Source: an uncultured Eubacteriales bacterium (lineage in GTDB: Bacteria; Bacillota; Clostridia; Christensenellales; Borkfalkiaceae). From it: a DNA stretch of 64,000 bases. The notes under the pieces are model-generated. The model did no database searches. It saw nothing but the letters and a program-made list of their open reading frames with translations, and was not told where the DNA came from. The DNA lies in the NCBI GenBank assembly GCA_905209085.1, contig CAJLRM010000002.1, forward strand, positions 310,001-374,000. The letters are read 5' to 3'. Below are positions 42,607-51,836 of the stretch, in pieces (the first letter of the stretch is position 1; each line of letters starts with the position of its first letter). Position numbers and translations under genes: made by a program.

Positions 42607-44982
42607 ATGAGGGGAAAAAGACTAAGGACTCTCGTCGGCTGCCTTTCCGCCGCGGCTCTGCTTGCGGCGGGGCTTCAACTCGGGAATACGGAAATAAAAG
42701 GGCAGACCGCAGTGACTTTTGCGGAAGAAAGCACGGGGCAGGTATTCGATGAGAAACATATTGCCCTCACCCTAGCCGCGATTACCGACCCGCATATCGG
42801 GTATGGAAGGAATGAGGAAATTTTCGACAATACGCTCGAAGTACTGAGCGAGTTTGCGCCCCAGGGCATCGACGTATTTCTCTCCGCGGGCGACAACACG
42901 CAAGACGGGAAAAAAGCGCAGGTAGATACGTTCATGGGCGTGTTGCGCAAACATTACGATTTGACGCAGGTTCCCGCCGTCGTCGCGCACGGCAATCACG
43001 ATACGTATTGGTCGGGCTGCATGACAACGGAGGAATTTTACGACGCTTTCGGGGAGGATATGTATACTTTCGATGTGGATAAAGAGAGCGCCAAAAAGGG
43101 AAACCGTCACATCGTCTTTAACGGCTATCATTTCCTGACGGTGCAGATTCAGACGTTTATGCCCAATTATAACAATCTTTCGTCGGAAACGAGCGCCTGG
43201 CTGAGGACGACTCTCGCCAAAATCGACAAAGAAGCGCCGGAAAAGCCCATTTTCATCTCCTGCCATTCCCCGCAGATGAATACGATATACGGCAGCTATG
43301 AAAGCGACGAAACGGGTATCTGGGGCGCGTCCAAGGATTTCGACGCCATTCTCAACAACTATCCGCAGGCGTTTTTAATCAGCGGCCACACCCATTACGC
43401 CAATAACAACGAATTGTCGATCATGCAGACGGGCTATACGAGCTTTACGCCCGGCGGCTCGTCCGACGTTGCGGCGAATAAAGATACGGTGGAAACGGCG
43501 AGCGGCAATATGCCCGACGCCCGCTCGCGTTCCCAGGGCACAATCGTCGAAGTGGACGAAAACGACAACGTGCGCATCACCCGCATCGATTTCGTCAAGA
43601 GAAAACAGATAAAGGACGTGTGGATAGTCCCCGCTCCCAAAGCGGATAAATCCCACCTCGCTTATTATACGGCGGCGCGCGCGGATAAAAACCACGCCCC
43701 TTTCTTCGGCTCTGCCGCCTCCATGGAACTTGTCCCCTCGGGCACGGATAAGGCGAGGATAGACTATTCCAAAGCGTTCGACGACGACATGGTATACAGC
43801 TATACGATCACGCTGAAAAATGCGGGCGGCACCGCTTTAAGCTCTGTATCCACCCTTTCGCCCTGGATAGACTATCCCGATCTTCGTGAGATTCCCGACA
43901 CTCTTTCCTATACCTTCACGGGTCTTACGCTTACGTATCCGTGCACGGTGGAAATCGTCGCCAAAGATTGCTGGGGCGCGGAGAGCCCCGCGTTTTCCAA
44001 AACTTTCGAGGATCCTACGGAAAAGGACATCGCCGCGGCGGCGGAGTTCGATGAGAAGCTGGAAGCGCTGGGCGAGGTCACGCAGGATTCGTACGAGCAG
44101 ATTTTCGCGCTGAGAAAGGAATACAACGCGATGAGCTATTCCCGCAGGGCGCGCGTTTCCAAATATTCCGTCCTGCAAGCGGCGGAGAACAAATATTATC
44201 GGACTTGGTGCGTTTCGGACGAGATCAAAAACAACGCCTTGAAAAAGGATTCGTATTATACTCTCATCCCTTCTTCGACGAGGGGAAAGCTCGAAGATTC
44301 CGACTTTTGCGGCGTGCGGGTGAGCTGGACGGGCGCCACGATGAATAACGCGGTCGGCGTCGACCGCACTTTCGATATGGACGGACTCACGCTCTGTTTC
44401 GGCGGACTGGAATTCGAAGGGGATTCCAAGATACTCGGCTTTATGTTCTCTTCCGCTCCCAAAGATAAATACACGGAAAACGAGAATCTGCTCGTATATA
44501 TCGATTTCGAGGAAGGCAAGCTCTATTTGGCGAACGGAAAGCAAAGCTCTCTCTTAGGCTCTGCAAACTGCTTGAAATACGACAACGCGGTGAGGCGTCC
44601 CTTCCAATTGAAGACGGTGAAGAAAGGGGAGGAATTCGAATTGCGGATTGCCGTTTACGGCTTTGAAGAAGCAGCGTTCTCTATTCCTTCCTCCGCCGTT
44701 TACGGAAGCGAGCACCTCACCGATACTTCCGCCGTGTACTTTTCCGTCACGCCCTGGGCAAAATCCGTTTCGGGGGAAATGGAGATCTATGCGGCATATC
44801 AGGCGCAGGCGGAGCCGCTTCCTCCCGACGATTCCTCCGGCGGGAATTCCTCGTCCGAAACGCAGACTTCGGAAAATTCCCAAGGCGGAAACGCGGGCTG
44901 TTCGGGCTGCGGTTCGGTGGCGGGCGCGGCGATTCTTCCCGCGGCGGCGCTCGCGTTCTTTGTATTGAAAAAGAAAAAATAA
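42607..44982 (+). CDS. Secreted metallophosphoesterase with Cys-containing C-terminal anchor
   Basis: 791 aa from ATG 42607 behind GAAGGAGGA. Signal peptide about 1-30. The calcineurin-like metallophosphoesterase core covers about 50-340: AAITDPHIGYGRNEE, LSAGDNTQDGKKAQ, VAHGNHDTYWSG, ISCHSPQMN and LISGHTHYANNNEL, giving the full set of dimetal ligands. Next come an immunoglobulin-like region, a helical segment and a beta-rich domain. The end is a Ser-rich linker, GCSGCGS (Cys765, Cys768), a 16-residue hydrophobic stretch and KKKK. It would act outside the cell on phosphorylated sugars, nucleotides or glycan phosphates. It shares the unusual anchor with the product at 35120. Confidence 0.85.
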   Translation: MRGKRLRTLVGCLSAAALLAAGLQLGNTEIKGQTAVTFAEESTGQVFDEKHIALTLAAITDPHIGYGRNEEIFDNTLEVLSEFAPQGIDVFLSAGDNTQDGKKAQVDTFMGVLRKHYDLTQVPAVVAHGNHDTYWSGCMTTEEFYDAFGEDMYTFDVDKESAKKGNRHIVFNGYHFLTVQIQTFMPNYNNLSSETSAWLRTTLAKIDKEAPEKPIFISCHSPQMNTIYGSYESDETGIWGASKDFDAILNNYPQAFLISGHTHYANNNELSIMQTGYTSFTPGGSSDVAANKDTVETASGNMPDARSRSQGTIVEVDENDNVRITRIDFVKRKQIKDVWIVPAPKADKSHLAYYTAARADKNHAPFFGSAASMELVPSGTDKARIDYSKAFDDDMVYSYTITLKNAGGTALSSVSTLSPWIDYPDLREIPDTLSYTFTGLTLTYPCTVEIVAKDCWGAESPAFSKTFEDPTEKDIAAAAEFDEKLEALGEVTQDSYEQIFALRKEYNAMSYSRRARVSKYSVLQAAENKYYRTWCVSDEIKNNALKKDSYYTLIPSSTRGKLEDSDFCGVRVSWTGATMNNAVGVDRTFDMDGLTLCFGGLEFEGDSKILGFMFSSAPKDKYTENENLLVYIDFEEGKLYLANGKQSSLLGSANCLKYDNAVRRPFQLKTVKKGEEFELRIAVYGFEEAAFSIPSSAVYGSEHLTDTSAVYFSVTPWAKSVSGEMEIYAAYQAQAEPLPPDDSSGGNSSSETQTSENSQGGNAGCSGCGSVAGAAILPAAALAFFVLKKKK

Positions 44983-45027
44983 AGGGGCAGGGAAGCGGTA
45001 AATTAAAAATCTGCGGATCAAGTCATC

Positions 45028-47181
45028 ATGTTTGAAAAAGCCAAATGGACGGCGTATCCCTTTTTCGAAGCGCCGCTGATTATCAAAAAATTTACGGGAA
45101 AAGCGGGAAGCGCGACTCTTGCCGTCTGCGGTCTGGGCTGGTACGAGGTCTATCTCAACGGCGTCCGCGTCAACGAAGGGGAGTTTTTTCAACCCGCGCA
45201 GTCCGACTATCACGAACGGAATTTAAAGACTCTCCTCTATCCCGTGACGGGCACTTTTTCGCATCGCATCTACTACAACGTTTTCGAAGTGGGAGAATAC
45301 GTCCGCGACGGCGAAAATGAACTGAAAATCCTTCTCGGCAACGGGTGGTATCGCCAGCGCGTCCGCCGCTGCGAGGGGGATACCTCCTATTCCGATTCTT
45401 TGAAGCTCCTTTTCGAATTGACGCTTTCGAATGGCGAAAAAGTGTTTTCCGACGGCACGCTCGTCTATCGGGACAGTTTTATCAGGGAAAACAATCTCTA
45501 TGCGGGCGAAATCCGGGATATGCGCTTTCGGACGGAGAAAGAGGAACGGGCGGAGGAGATTCCCGCGCCCTCCGCACGCCTGCTGTTGCAGACGTGTCCG
45601 CCCGATGAAATTTACGATACGCGCCCGTGTAAGCCGATGGGGAACGGGATTTACGACGCGGGTCTAAACGGCGCAGGACGCTTGCAATTCGTTGCCGACC
45701 GCGACTGTGAAAGGGTCTTCGTCCGCTACGCCGAGGAGTTGTATCCCGACGGAACTTTGGATTTTTCGACGGCGGCTTTGGGCACTTCCCTGATCCAAAA
45801 GGACGAATTTTTAAACGTGGCGAGGGGACAGACTCTCACCACCTCCTTCACCTGGCACGGCTTCCGCTACGCGCAGATAGAAGGCGGGGCGCAGGCGAAG
45901 GACGTCAGAGCGGAATATATCGCCACGAGGCTCCCGTTGATCGGGCGTTTCGAGAGCAGCGAGCCCATGCTGAACTGGCTGTACGAAACGGCGTCGCGTA
46001 CCATTCGTTCGAACGTTCACGGGGGTGTCCCGTCCGATTGTCCTCACCGCGAAAGATTGGGCTATACGGCGGACGGTCAGCTCGCCGCGGAAACGGCGCT
46101 CTGGCTCTTCGACGCCGAAAAAGTATACTTAAAATGGCTCGGGGATATTCTCGACGGTCAGGAAGCGGACGGACATATTCAGCATACCGCCCCTTTCGAG
46201 GGCGGGGGCGGCGGACCTGCGGGCTGGGGCGGAGCGGTCGTGCTGTTGCCCTATAAGCTCTATTTGATGACGGGGAATCTTTCCGCGGCGCAGGAGGCTT
46301 TTTCCGCGATGGAAAGCTGGTGCCGCTTCACCCTCTCCGCACTCGAAAACGGGTTGATTTGCAGCGAACGAGAGGGAGGTTGGTGCCTGGGAGAATGGTG
46401 CGCGCCCGCGAAGCTCTGCTTGGAGGAACCCTTTGTCAACACCTGCCTTTTCGTGCGCATACTCGATTTTTTCGAGGTGCTCTGTATGCTTTTAAAACGC
46501 GAATTTCTCTTTTCCGACGCCCGCCGCGCTTGTCGGGAGGGAATCCTGACCCGCTATTACGACGCGGCTAAGGACTGCTTCGGCGGCGGAAAACAGGGCG
46601 CGGATTTGTTTGCGTTCGCCGCGGGGCTGGGCAGCGAGAAGGCAAAGCGCCGCGCCGAGAGATACTATCGGACGCATCCCGTCGATACGGGCATTTTCGG
46701 CACAGAGCTCTTATTCGATTTTTTGGCGGAAAGGAAGCGGGAAGACGTTATTTTCAAGCTGTTTACGGATAGGGAGTACCCTTCTTATGGCTATATGCGC
46801 GAACGGGGCGCCACGACGTTTTGGGAAACTTGGCGGGGAGATGACGCGGTTTCTCACAATCATCCGATGTTTTCCGCTCCTGTCAAGCACCTCTTTGTTT
46901 CCTTTTTGGGAATCCATCCGATTCCCGCGGAAAAGCGGGTGTTGATCTGCCCCCGTTATGCGGGCGTTCAAAGCTGCCGCGGAAAGGTGCGCCTTTTCGG
47001 ACAGGAAATAGAAGTGGAAGAGGAATTTGCCGACGGCGCGCTCTCCCGCGTTTGCGTCCTTTTGCCCGCCCGCGCGGAAGGCGTAAGCGTGGAGTTAAAA
47101 ATCGGGCGCAAAAAATATTCGGTGCGGGACGGCTGCTTTATTTTACGGAAAAACAGAAAAAATCAGATGACTTCCGTTTAA
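45028..47181 (+). CDS. GH78-type alpha-L-rhamnosidase
   Basis: 717 aa without signal peptide, so presumably cytoplasmic. N-terminal beta domains: VCGLGWYEVYLNGVRVNEGE, FQPAQSDYHERNLKTLLYPV, NELKILLGNGWYRQR. The (alpha/alpha)6 catalytic domain begins near residue 300 with VPSDCPHRERLGYTADGQLA (Asp and Glu of the acid region), followed by WLGDILDGQEADGHIQHTAP and GGAVVLLPYKLYLMTGN. The C-terminal beta domain ends the protein. It releases L-rhamnose from non-reducing ends, probably of imported oligosaccharides or plant glycosides. The start codon has only a weak ribosome site. Confidence 0.9.
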   Translation: MFEKAKWTAYPFFEAPLIIKKFTGKAGSATLAVCGLGWYEVYLNGVRVNEGEFFQPAQSDYHERNLKTLLYPVTGTFSHRIYYNVFEVGEYVRDGENELKILLGNGWYRQRVRRCEGDTSYSDSLKLLFELTLSNGEKVFSDGTLVYRDSFIRENNLYAGEIRDMRFRTEKEERAEEIPAPSARLLLQTCPPDEIYDTRPCKPMGNGIYDAGLNGAGRLQFVADRDCERVFVRYAEELYPDGTLDFSTAALGTSLIQKDEFLNVARGQTLTTSFTWHGFRYAQIEGGAQAKDVRAEYIATRLPLIGRFESSEPMLNWLYETASRTIRSNVHGGVPSDCPHRERLGYTADGQLAAETALWLFDAEKVYLKWLGDILDGQEADGHIQHTAPFEGGGGGPAGWGGAVVLLPYKLYLMTGNLSAAQEAFSAMESWCRFTLSALENGLICSEREGGWCLGEWCAPAKLCLEEPFVNTCLFVRILDFFEVLCMLLKREFLFSDARRACREGILTRYYDAAKDCFGGGKQGADLFAFAAGLGSEKAKRRAERYYRTHPVDTGIFGTELLFDFLAERKREDVIFKLFTDREYPSYGYMRERGATTFWETWRGDDAVSHNHPMFSAPVKHLFVSFLGIHPIPAEKRVLICPRYAGVQSCRGKVRLFGQEIEVEEEFADGALSRVCVLLPARAEGVSVELKIGRKKYSVRDGCFILRKNRKNQMTSV

Positions 47182-47221
47182 ATAAATTCCATATCGCAAC
47201 GGAAAATCGAACGGAAGAAAA

Positions 47222-47256
47222 CTTGCCGGAATTTCTTTCGGCAAGCCTTTTTTATT
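47222..47256 (+). terminator. Terminator after the rhamnosidase gene
   Basis: CTTGCCG (47222-47228) / CGGCAAG (47239-47245) followed by CCTTTTTTATTT. It suggests that the GH30 gene downstream has its own promoter; a TTATAT box lies near 47313. Confidence 0.8.
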
Positions 47257-47376
47257 TAAAAATTTCTTGGGAAAAGTGGACTCGACCGCCGACAATACAT
47301 GGTCATAAGAGTTATATAAAAAGGGTTTACTCGATTCCTTGCAAAATAAGAGCTTTTATTAAGAGGAGAAAAAGAT

Positions 47377-48711
47377 ATGAAATTGATCACGACTTCCCGA
47401 GAGGGCGGAAAATGGCAGGAAAGGGAGTTTGTCTTTGCGGGAGGCATAAAGAGCGGCATTCCGCTGGTCATAGTGGACGAAACGAAGACCTATCAGACGC
47501 ACATGGGATTCGGCGCGGCGTTTACGGAAGCGGCGGCGCTGACGCTTCGGGAGGCGGGCGCAAAGCGGGAGGAGGTGATCCGCGCCTGTTTCGGAAAAGA
47601 GGGACTGCGCTATCGCCTCGGGCGCGTGCCTATTCATAGCTGCGATTTCAGCACGGGACTTTGGACGTATGCGCGGGAAAACGACAGGGAACTTGCGTCT
47701 TTCGATCTCTCGCACGACGACGCGCTCCTCGTTCCGCTCATAAAGGATTGCAAGAAAGAATGCGGGGAGTTATTTTTGATGGCGTCCCCGTGGAGTCCGC
47801 CCGCCTGGATGAAGGAAAACGGCAGTATGCTGCACGGCGGAAAATTGAAGAGGGATTGTTATTCCATTTGGGCGGACTACTTCGTAAAATATATTTTGGA
47901 AATGAAAAAGCGCGGCCTGAAAATAGACGTCGTGAGCGTACAGAACGAAACGGAAGCCGTACAGGTATGGGAATCGTGCGTGTATACGGCGGAGGAAGAG
48001 GCGGCGTTCGTCAAAGTGCTCCATAAAGCGTTCGAAAGAGCGGGAATAGCCGCGAAAATCGCGGTGGTGGACCATAACCGCGACATCGTGGTAAACAGGT
48101 GCCTGAAAGAATTTGCCGACGAAGAGGTGCGGTCCGCGGTTTGGGGGATCGCCTATCATTGGTATTGTTCGGAGCGCAGCGAAAATCTTTCCCTCCTGCA
48201 CGCCTTGTATCCCGAAAAGCATATTTTTCTCAGCGAGTGCTCGGTGGAGCTGGGCGGGGAAGAGATCGGCGACTGGACCCACGCGGAGAGATACGGGCGC
48301 CAGATCATACGCGATTTCAATCACGGCAGCGAAGGCTGGATCGATTGGAATCTTGCTCTCGACGAGCAGGGCGGGCCGAATCATGTGGGCAACTACTGCG
48401 AAGCCCCCGTGATGTATCATCGGAAAAAGGGCGAAGTTCTCTATCAACCGAGCTATTACTATATCGGTCACTTTTCGAGATTTATAGAAAAGGGCGCGAA
48501 GCGGATTTTCTGTGAAACGGATACGGACAAGAAACTGTACGCCGTCGCCTATAAAAATCCGAACGGGACTCTCGTCTGCGCAATTCAAAACGAGGAGGGT
48601 GAGCAGGAGATCAACCTCGTCGTAAACGGAAATCCCGCGCGGCTTACGCTTCCCGCGCATTCCATTCAGACGCTTTTGACCGAAAGTTCCAAAGAGCGCA
48701 AGGAAAGATAG
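47377..48711 (+). CDS. GH30 family glycosidase (glucosylceramidase-like)
   Basis: 444 aa, no signal peptide. It starts MKLITTSREGGKWQEREFVF and soon has MGFGAAFTEAAALTLREAG, the GH30 beginning. Barrel motifs: YRLGRVPIHSCDFSTGLWTY, LLMASPWSPPAWMKENGSML, VVSVQNETEAVQVWESCVYT (acid/base Glu about 191), and HIFLSECSVELG (nucleophile Glu about 287). The C-terminal beta-sandwich ends with RLTLPAHSIQTLL. Activities in the family include beta-glucosidase, glucosylceramidase, beta-xylosidase and beta-fucosidase. A ribosome site AAGAGGAG precedes the ATG. Likely part of the same substrate pathway, with separate transcription. Confidence 0.92.
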   Translation: MKLITTSREGGKWQEREFVFAGGIKSGIPLVIVDETKTYQTHMGFGAAFTEAAALTLREAGAKREEVIRACFGKEGLRYRLGRVPIHSCDFSTGLWTYARENDRELASFDLSHDDALLVPLIKDCKKECGELFLMASPWSPPAWMKENGSMLHGGKLKRDCYSIWADYFVKYILEMKKRGLKIDVVSVQNETEAVQVWESCVYTAEEEAAFVKVLHKAFERAGIAAKIAVVDHNRDIVVNRCLKEFADEEVRSAVWGIAYHWYCSERSENLSLLHALYPEKHIFLSECSVELGGEEIGDWTHAERYGRQIIRDFNHGSEGWIDWNLALDEQGGPNHVGNYCEAPVMYHRKKGEVLYQPSYYYIGHFSRFIEKGAKRIFCETDTDKKLYAVAYKNPNGTLVCAIQNEEGEQEINLVVNGNPARLTLPAHSIQTLLTESSKERKER

Positions 48712-48851
48712 AAAAGTCTTTTGCGCGGTTTAAAAAGCGCCGTTTTATCGGAAAAATACAACGTGGTTTTCGCGGGCTTGAATTTTCGCGGAAAGATGAC
48801 AGGCGCCGCGGGCAGGAAATTTCCGACAACTCCCGAAAATTTAACATAACG

Positions 48852-48886
48852 AAAAACGGGCGGTCTTTTGCGGCTGTCCGTTTTTG
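48852..48886 (+). terminator. Terminator-like hairpin after GH30
   Basis: AAAAACGG (48852-48859) and CCGTTTTT (48878-48885) with an 18-nt loop. The rest of 48712-49064 contains no gene that I support. Confidence 0.5.
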
Positions 48887-49064
48887 CTGTTTGCGGCTAT
48901 AAACCGAAAGAGAGCGAAATGAAGACTCTCGCGGTAAGAAAAGGCAAAAAATCTCTCGCGCCGCTCGGGGCATAACGTTCGGCTGCTTTTTATCCGTCCG
49001 CGCGCCGCCTTTTTCTGTTTAAGAGCCGCTTGGCGAAATCTTTAAACGGATAGGAATTTTTTAC

Positions 49065-49094
49065 TTGCTTTTAGAGCGCGGGATATGGTAAAAT
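49065..49094 (+). promoter_or_regulatory. Promoter before the 303-aa gene
   Basis: TTGCTT (49065-49070), 18 bp, TAAAAT (49089-49094), 60 bp before the start. Confidence 0.55.
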
Positions 49095-49154
49095 ACTCCT
49101 AAGGTACAAAACTTTGAGCGGAAGAAAAGAAAGGAATTTTGGGGAAAAACGAAT

Positions 49155-50066
49155 ATGTATAATTATGACCACGAAATAGAGATGCCTAAGGACAAAGCGA
49201 TGCGTAAGTTTTTATGGGACGACTATTTTCATGACAGCGCTGTCCGATCGATCGCTTTTCAGGAAAAAGGCGTGTTGCGCATTACTTTGGTTTCGTGTCT
49301 GGATCAAGAGGAGGCTTATGCAAGGATAAAGGGCACAGAGGCGGAAAAGAGAGAATATTTAATAAAGAATGAAGATAAATTCGTCTATTATTTATATTTC
49401 GAAAACGTTTTTCATTTTTCTCTGCAAAGCGCGGTGGATTGGACGGAATATATCAACGGGCGTTTTAAAGACAGCGCGTGCCTTAGAATTATGCAGACCT
49501 GGACGTCCGCGCCCCTGTATCATCTGCGTATGCAGTTTGCGGACGGATTTTGCGACGTCGTATTTAAAAGCTTTAAGATCAGAAAGAAAATCGGCAGGAT
49601 CAATTATCGCCGCCGCGAAGAAATCGGCACAACCGCCTCTATTCCCATGGACAGCCATTATTTTTCCTCAAAAGAGTCCAAAATACGCATAGGGGAGGGC
49701 GAGGAAAATTATTTTCACAGGACGGCAAACTTTGAAAAATACCTTGCGCAAGCCGAAAGCGGAGAAGATTTTGATCGTTTTATCGCCATGACGGTACTCT
49801 ACGAAAAGAAATACGAAAATTTATTGGCAATTGCGCGCAAAAATCTGATTTTGGATCCCGCATGGATGGATTCGGGCGTATATGCCGCCTATCTTTTAGG
49901 GAAACTCGGAACGAAAGAGGATATTCGTAAGTTATACGAATATCATGCCTTTTTAAACAAAACGACTGCGGGCGAAAAAAATTATCCCTATAACACTTTT
50001 TCGGAAAGGACGGTGCTGGATTCCATCGAGATGTTATCTCTGAAATCGGAAGAGAACGAAAAATAA
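49155..50066 (+). CDS. Hypothetical protein, 303 aa
   Basis: Not recognised. The N-terminal 150 residues look beta-rich and aromatic (FLWDDYFHDSAVRSIAFQEK, YYLYFENVFHFSLQSAVDWT, YHLRMQFADGFCDVVFKSFK), comparable to small domains of DUF-type proteins that begin with a WDDYFHD-like motif. The C-terminal part (about 190-300) is helical and may be TPR/HEAT-like (YENLLAIARKNLILDPAWMD, YAAYLLGKLGTKEDIRKLYE). No signal or membrane segment. It has its own promoter, with the GT-C gene 57 bp downstream possibly co-transcribed. Confidence 0.6.
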   Translation: MYNYDHEIEMPKDKAMRKFLWDDYFHDSAVRSIAFQEKGVLRITLVSCLDQEEAYARIKGTEAEKREYLIKNEDKFVYYLYFENVFHFSLQSAVDWTEYINGRFKDSACLRIMQTWTSAPLYHLRMQFADGFCDVVFKSFKIRKKIGRINYRRREEIGTTASIPMDSHYFSSKESKIRIGEGEENYFHRTANFEKYLAQAESGEDFDRFIAMTVLYEKKYENLLAIARKNLILDPAWMDSGVYAAYLLGKLGTKEDIRKLYEYHAFLNKTTAGEKNYPYNTFSERTVLDSIEMLSLKSEENEK

Positions 50067-50123
50067 AGAGGGTCGGAAAAATTTTTAGCGGTCTTAAAAA
50101 GTCTGAAACGGAAAGGAATCCGA

Positions 50124-51539
50124 ATGAGAGTATTAACGGAAAAAGAGAAGAAACTCAACGTCATACGGCTGATCCTCTGCGCGGTATGCCTGTCCGCCAT
50201 GGGGATACTCGGCGTTTACAATCTGACGCGGCTGCGCTTTCCTGCGGCGAAAACTTCGGACGCGGCAAGCGCGGCGTTTATCTATATTGCCACGGCGCTT
50301 CCGTTTCTGTTGTTTTCCGTGTTAGCGGCGAAAAAATCTCTGCGAAAAGCCGCGCCCGTCTTGCTCATGTTCGCCTTGTCTTACGTCGTCAGGATCGGTT
50401 TTGCCGATTTTAAGAGCATAGACTATACGGAATTTCTCTCGAAATGGGTGGAAGAGTACCGCCAAATGCCGCTGGGGGAATGTTTTACAAAGCAGGTGGG
50501 CAATTATCCGCCCCTTTATAATTATTTTCTCATTCTCTTTTCCCGCCTGCCCGTCAGCGATCTCTATCTCATCAAGACGCTGTCTTTCTACGGGGAAGTC
50601 GTCACCGCGGTGTTTGCCGTAAAGATCGTCGCCGCCGTGAAAAGGGAGCCCTTCCATTGGCTGTGGCTGGGAATCCTCTTGCTGCTGCCCGTGTATATGA
50701 CCAATTCCAGCCAATGGGGGCAGTGCGACACGCTGTACGTCATGTGCGCAGTCGCGGGAATTTATTTTGCGCTTTGCCGCAAGTCCCTTTTGTGCTGCGC
50801 CCTCATGGGGCTGGGGCTTGCGTTTAAGATGCAGGTGATCCTCCTCTATCCCGTCTGTCTGATCCTGCTTCTCGTGAAAGACGAAGACGGGGGAAAATAT
50901 CTGCGCTGGCGGGACATTTGGATCGCCCCGCTCGTCTTTTTTGTCGTCAGCGGCATCCCCGTATTCTTCGGCGGAAGCTTTTTTAAGAGCATCGAGGTCT
51001 TTTTCACTCAGATGACGGCGGGAAACGGCGCGAAGGACCTCAACGGACATTGTCCGAATCTTTTGCTCCCGTTCATCGGCGTTCCCAAAGACTGGGCGGT
51101 GTACTACGTCATTCTGGCGTTTTTTCTCCTCGTCACCGCAGCCGTGGATACCTTTGTCGTCGTGCACGCGCTGAAATCTTCCCGTTTTGTTCTTTCCCGG
51201 GAAAAAATAGTGTTTCTCTGCGTGTTTTTGCCGCTCGTTTCCGTATTTTTCATGCCGAAAATGCTGGATAGATTTTTCTATCTCGCGGAAATTTTTTCGT
51301 TTGTCTATTTTGCAATCAGGGAAGACAAAAATTCCCTTACGGCTTACATCGCTTTGGAAACGGGCGTCTGGATGATGTATGTGCGTTTTCTTTTAAGGAC
51401 GCATCCCGTCGCGTGGTGCCTTTCCCCGCTGTTTACGTTCGCCGCGGTCATCTGGCAGACGATGCGCTTTTTCGAATATTTCCCTCCGCCCGAAAAATGG
51501 AAACGGAAAAAGAAAATCGCGCCTACTCTTCCTCAATGA
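50124..51539 (+). CDS. GT-C-type integral membrane glycosyltransferase
   Basis: 471 aa with about 10-12 membrane segments. Features of polyprenol-dependent GT-C mannosyl/glucosyltransferases: an acidic motif in the first external loop (FKSIDYTEFLSKWVEEY), NYPPLYNYFLILFSRLPVSD, TNSSQWGQCDTLYVMCAVAG, ALMGLGLAFKMQVILLYPVC and FFMPKMLDRFFYLAEIFSF. It would use a lipid-phosphate sugar to modify an extracytoplasmic glycan or protein. The basic tail (KWKRKKK) faces the cytoplasm. Followed by a strong terminator. Confidence 0.78.
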   Translation: MRVLTEKEKKLNVIRLILCAVCLSAMGILGVYNLTRLRFPAAKTSDAASAAFIYIATALPFLLFSVLAAKKSLRKAAPVLLMFALSYVVRIGFADFKSIDYTEFLSKWVEEYRQMPLGECFTKQVGNYPPLYNYFLILFSRLPVSDLYLIKTLSFYGEVVTAVFAVKIVAAVKREPFHWLWLGILLLLPVYMTNSSQWGQCDTLYVMCAVAGIYFALCRKSLLCCALMGLGLAFKMQVILLYPVCLILLLVKDEDGGKYLRWRDIWIAPLVFFVVSGIPVFFGGSFFKSIEVFFTQMTAGNGAKDLNGHCPNLLLPFIGVPKDWAVYYVILAFFLLVTAAVDTFVVVHALKSSRFVLSREKIVFLCVFLPLVSVFFMPKMLDRFFYLAEIFSFVYFAIREDKNSLTAYIALETGVWMMYVRFLLRTHPVAWCLSPLFTFAAVIWQTMRFFEYFPPPEKWKRKKKIAPTLPQ

Positions 51540-51553
51540 AAATCGTTTTCCGA

Positions 51554-51580
51554 AAGCCCCGCATTCTCGGGGCTTTTTAT
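51554..51580 (+). terminator. Terminator after the GT-C gene
   Basis: AAGCCCCG (51554-51561), 6-nt loop, CGGGGCTT (51568-51575) then TTTATA. Confidence 0.85.
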
Positions 51581-51749
51581 ATACAACCACGGCGGTATTC
51601 TTTTTCTCTGAAAACATATTTTTTAAGCGCGCCGCCTTCCTACCCGGCGAAAAAACGTAAAAGTTTCCGCGCCTACGAAACGCCGCAAGGCAAGGACAAG
51701 GTTCGCTTTTTGCCTGTGCGCGCAAAACGAAAAAAATTTCGAAAATCTC

Positions 51750-51816
51750 TTGACAAACGCATATTGTTGTGCTATATTTAATACAGATAATACAGATTGT
51801 GACGGTATTATTAAAA
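51750..51816 (+). promoter_or_regulatory. Promoter and likely autoregulatory site of the YtrA-like operon
   Basis: TTGACA (51750-51755), 17 bp, TATATT (51773-51778). Just downstream AATACAGAT is repeated in tandem (about 51780-51797), and TAATAC ... GTATTA forms an inverted repeat up to about 51811. GntR/YtrA-type repressors often bind such sites near the start point. Confidence 0.6.
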
Positions 51817-51836
51817 AACGAAGAAAGGAAAAGGCT

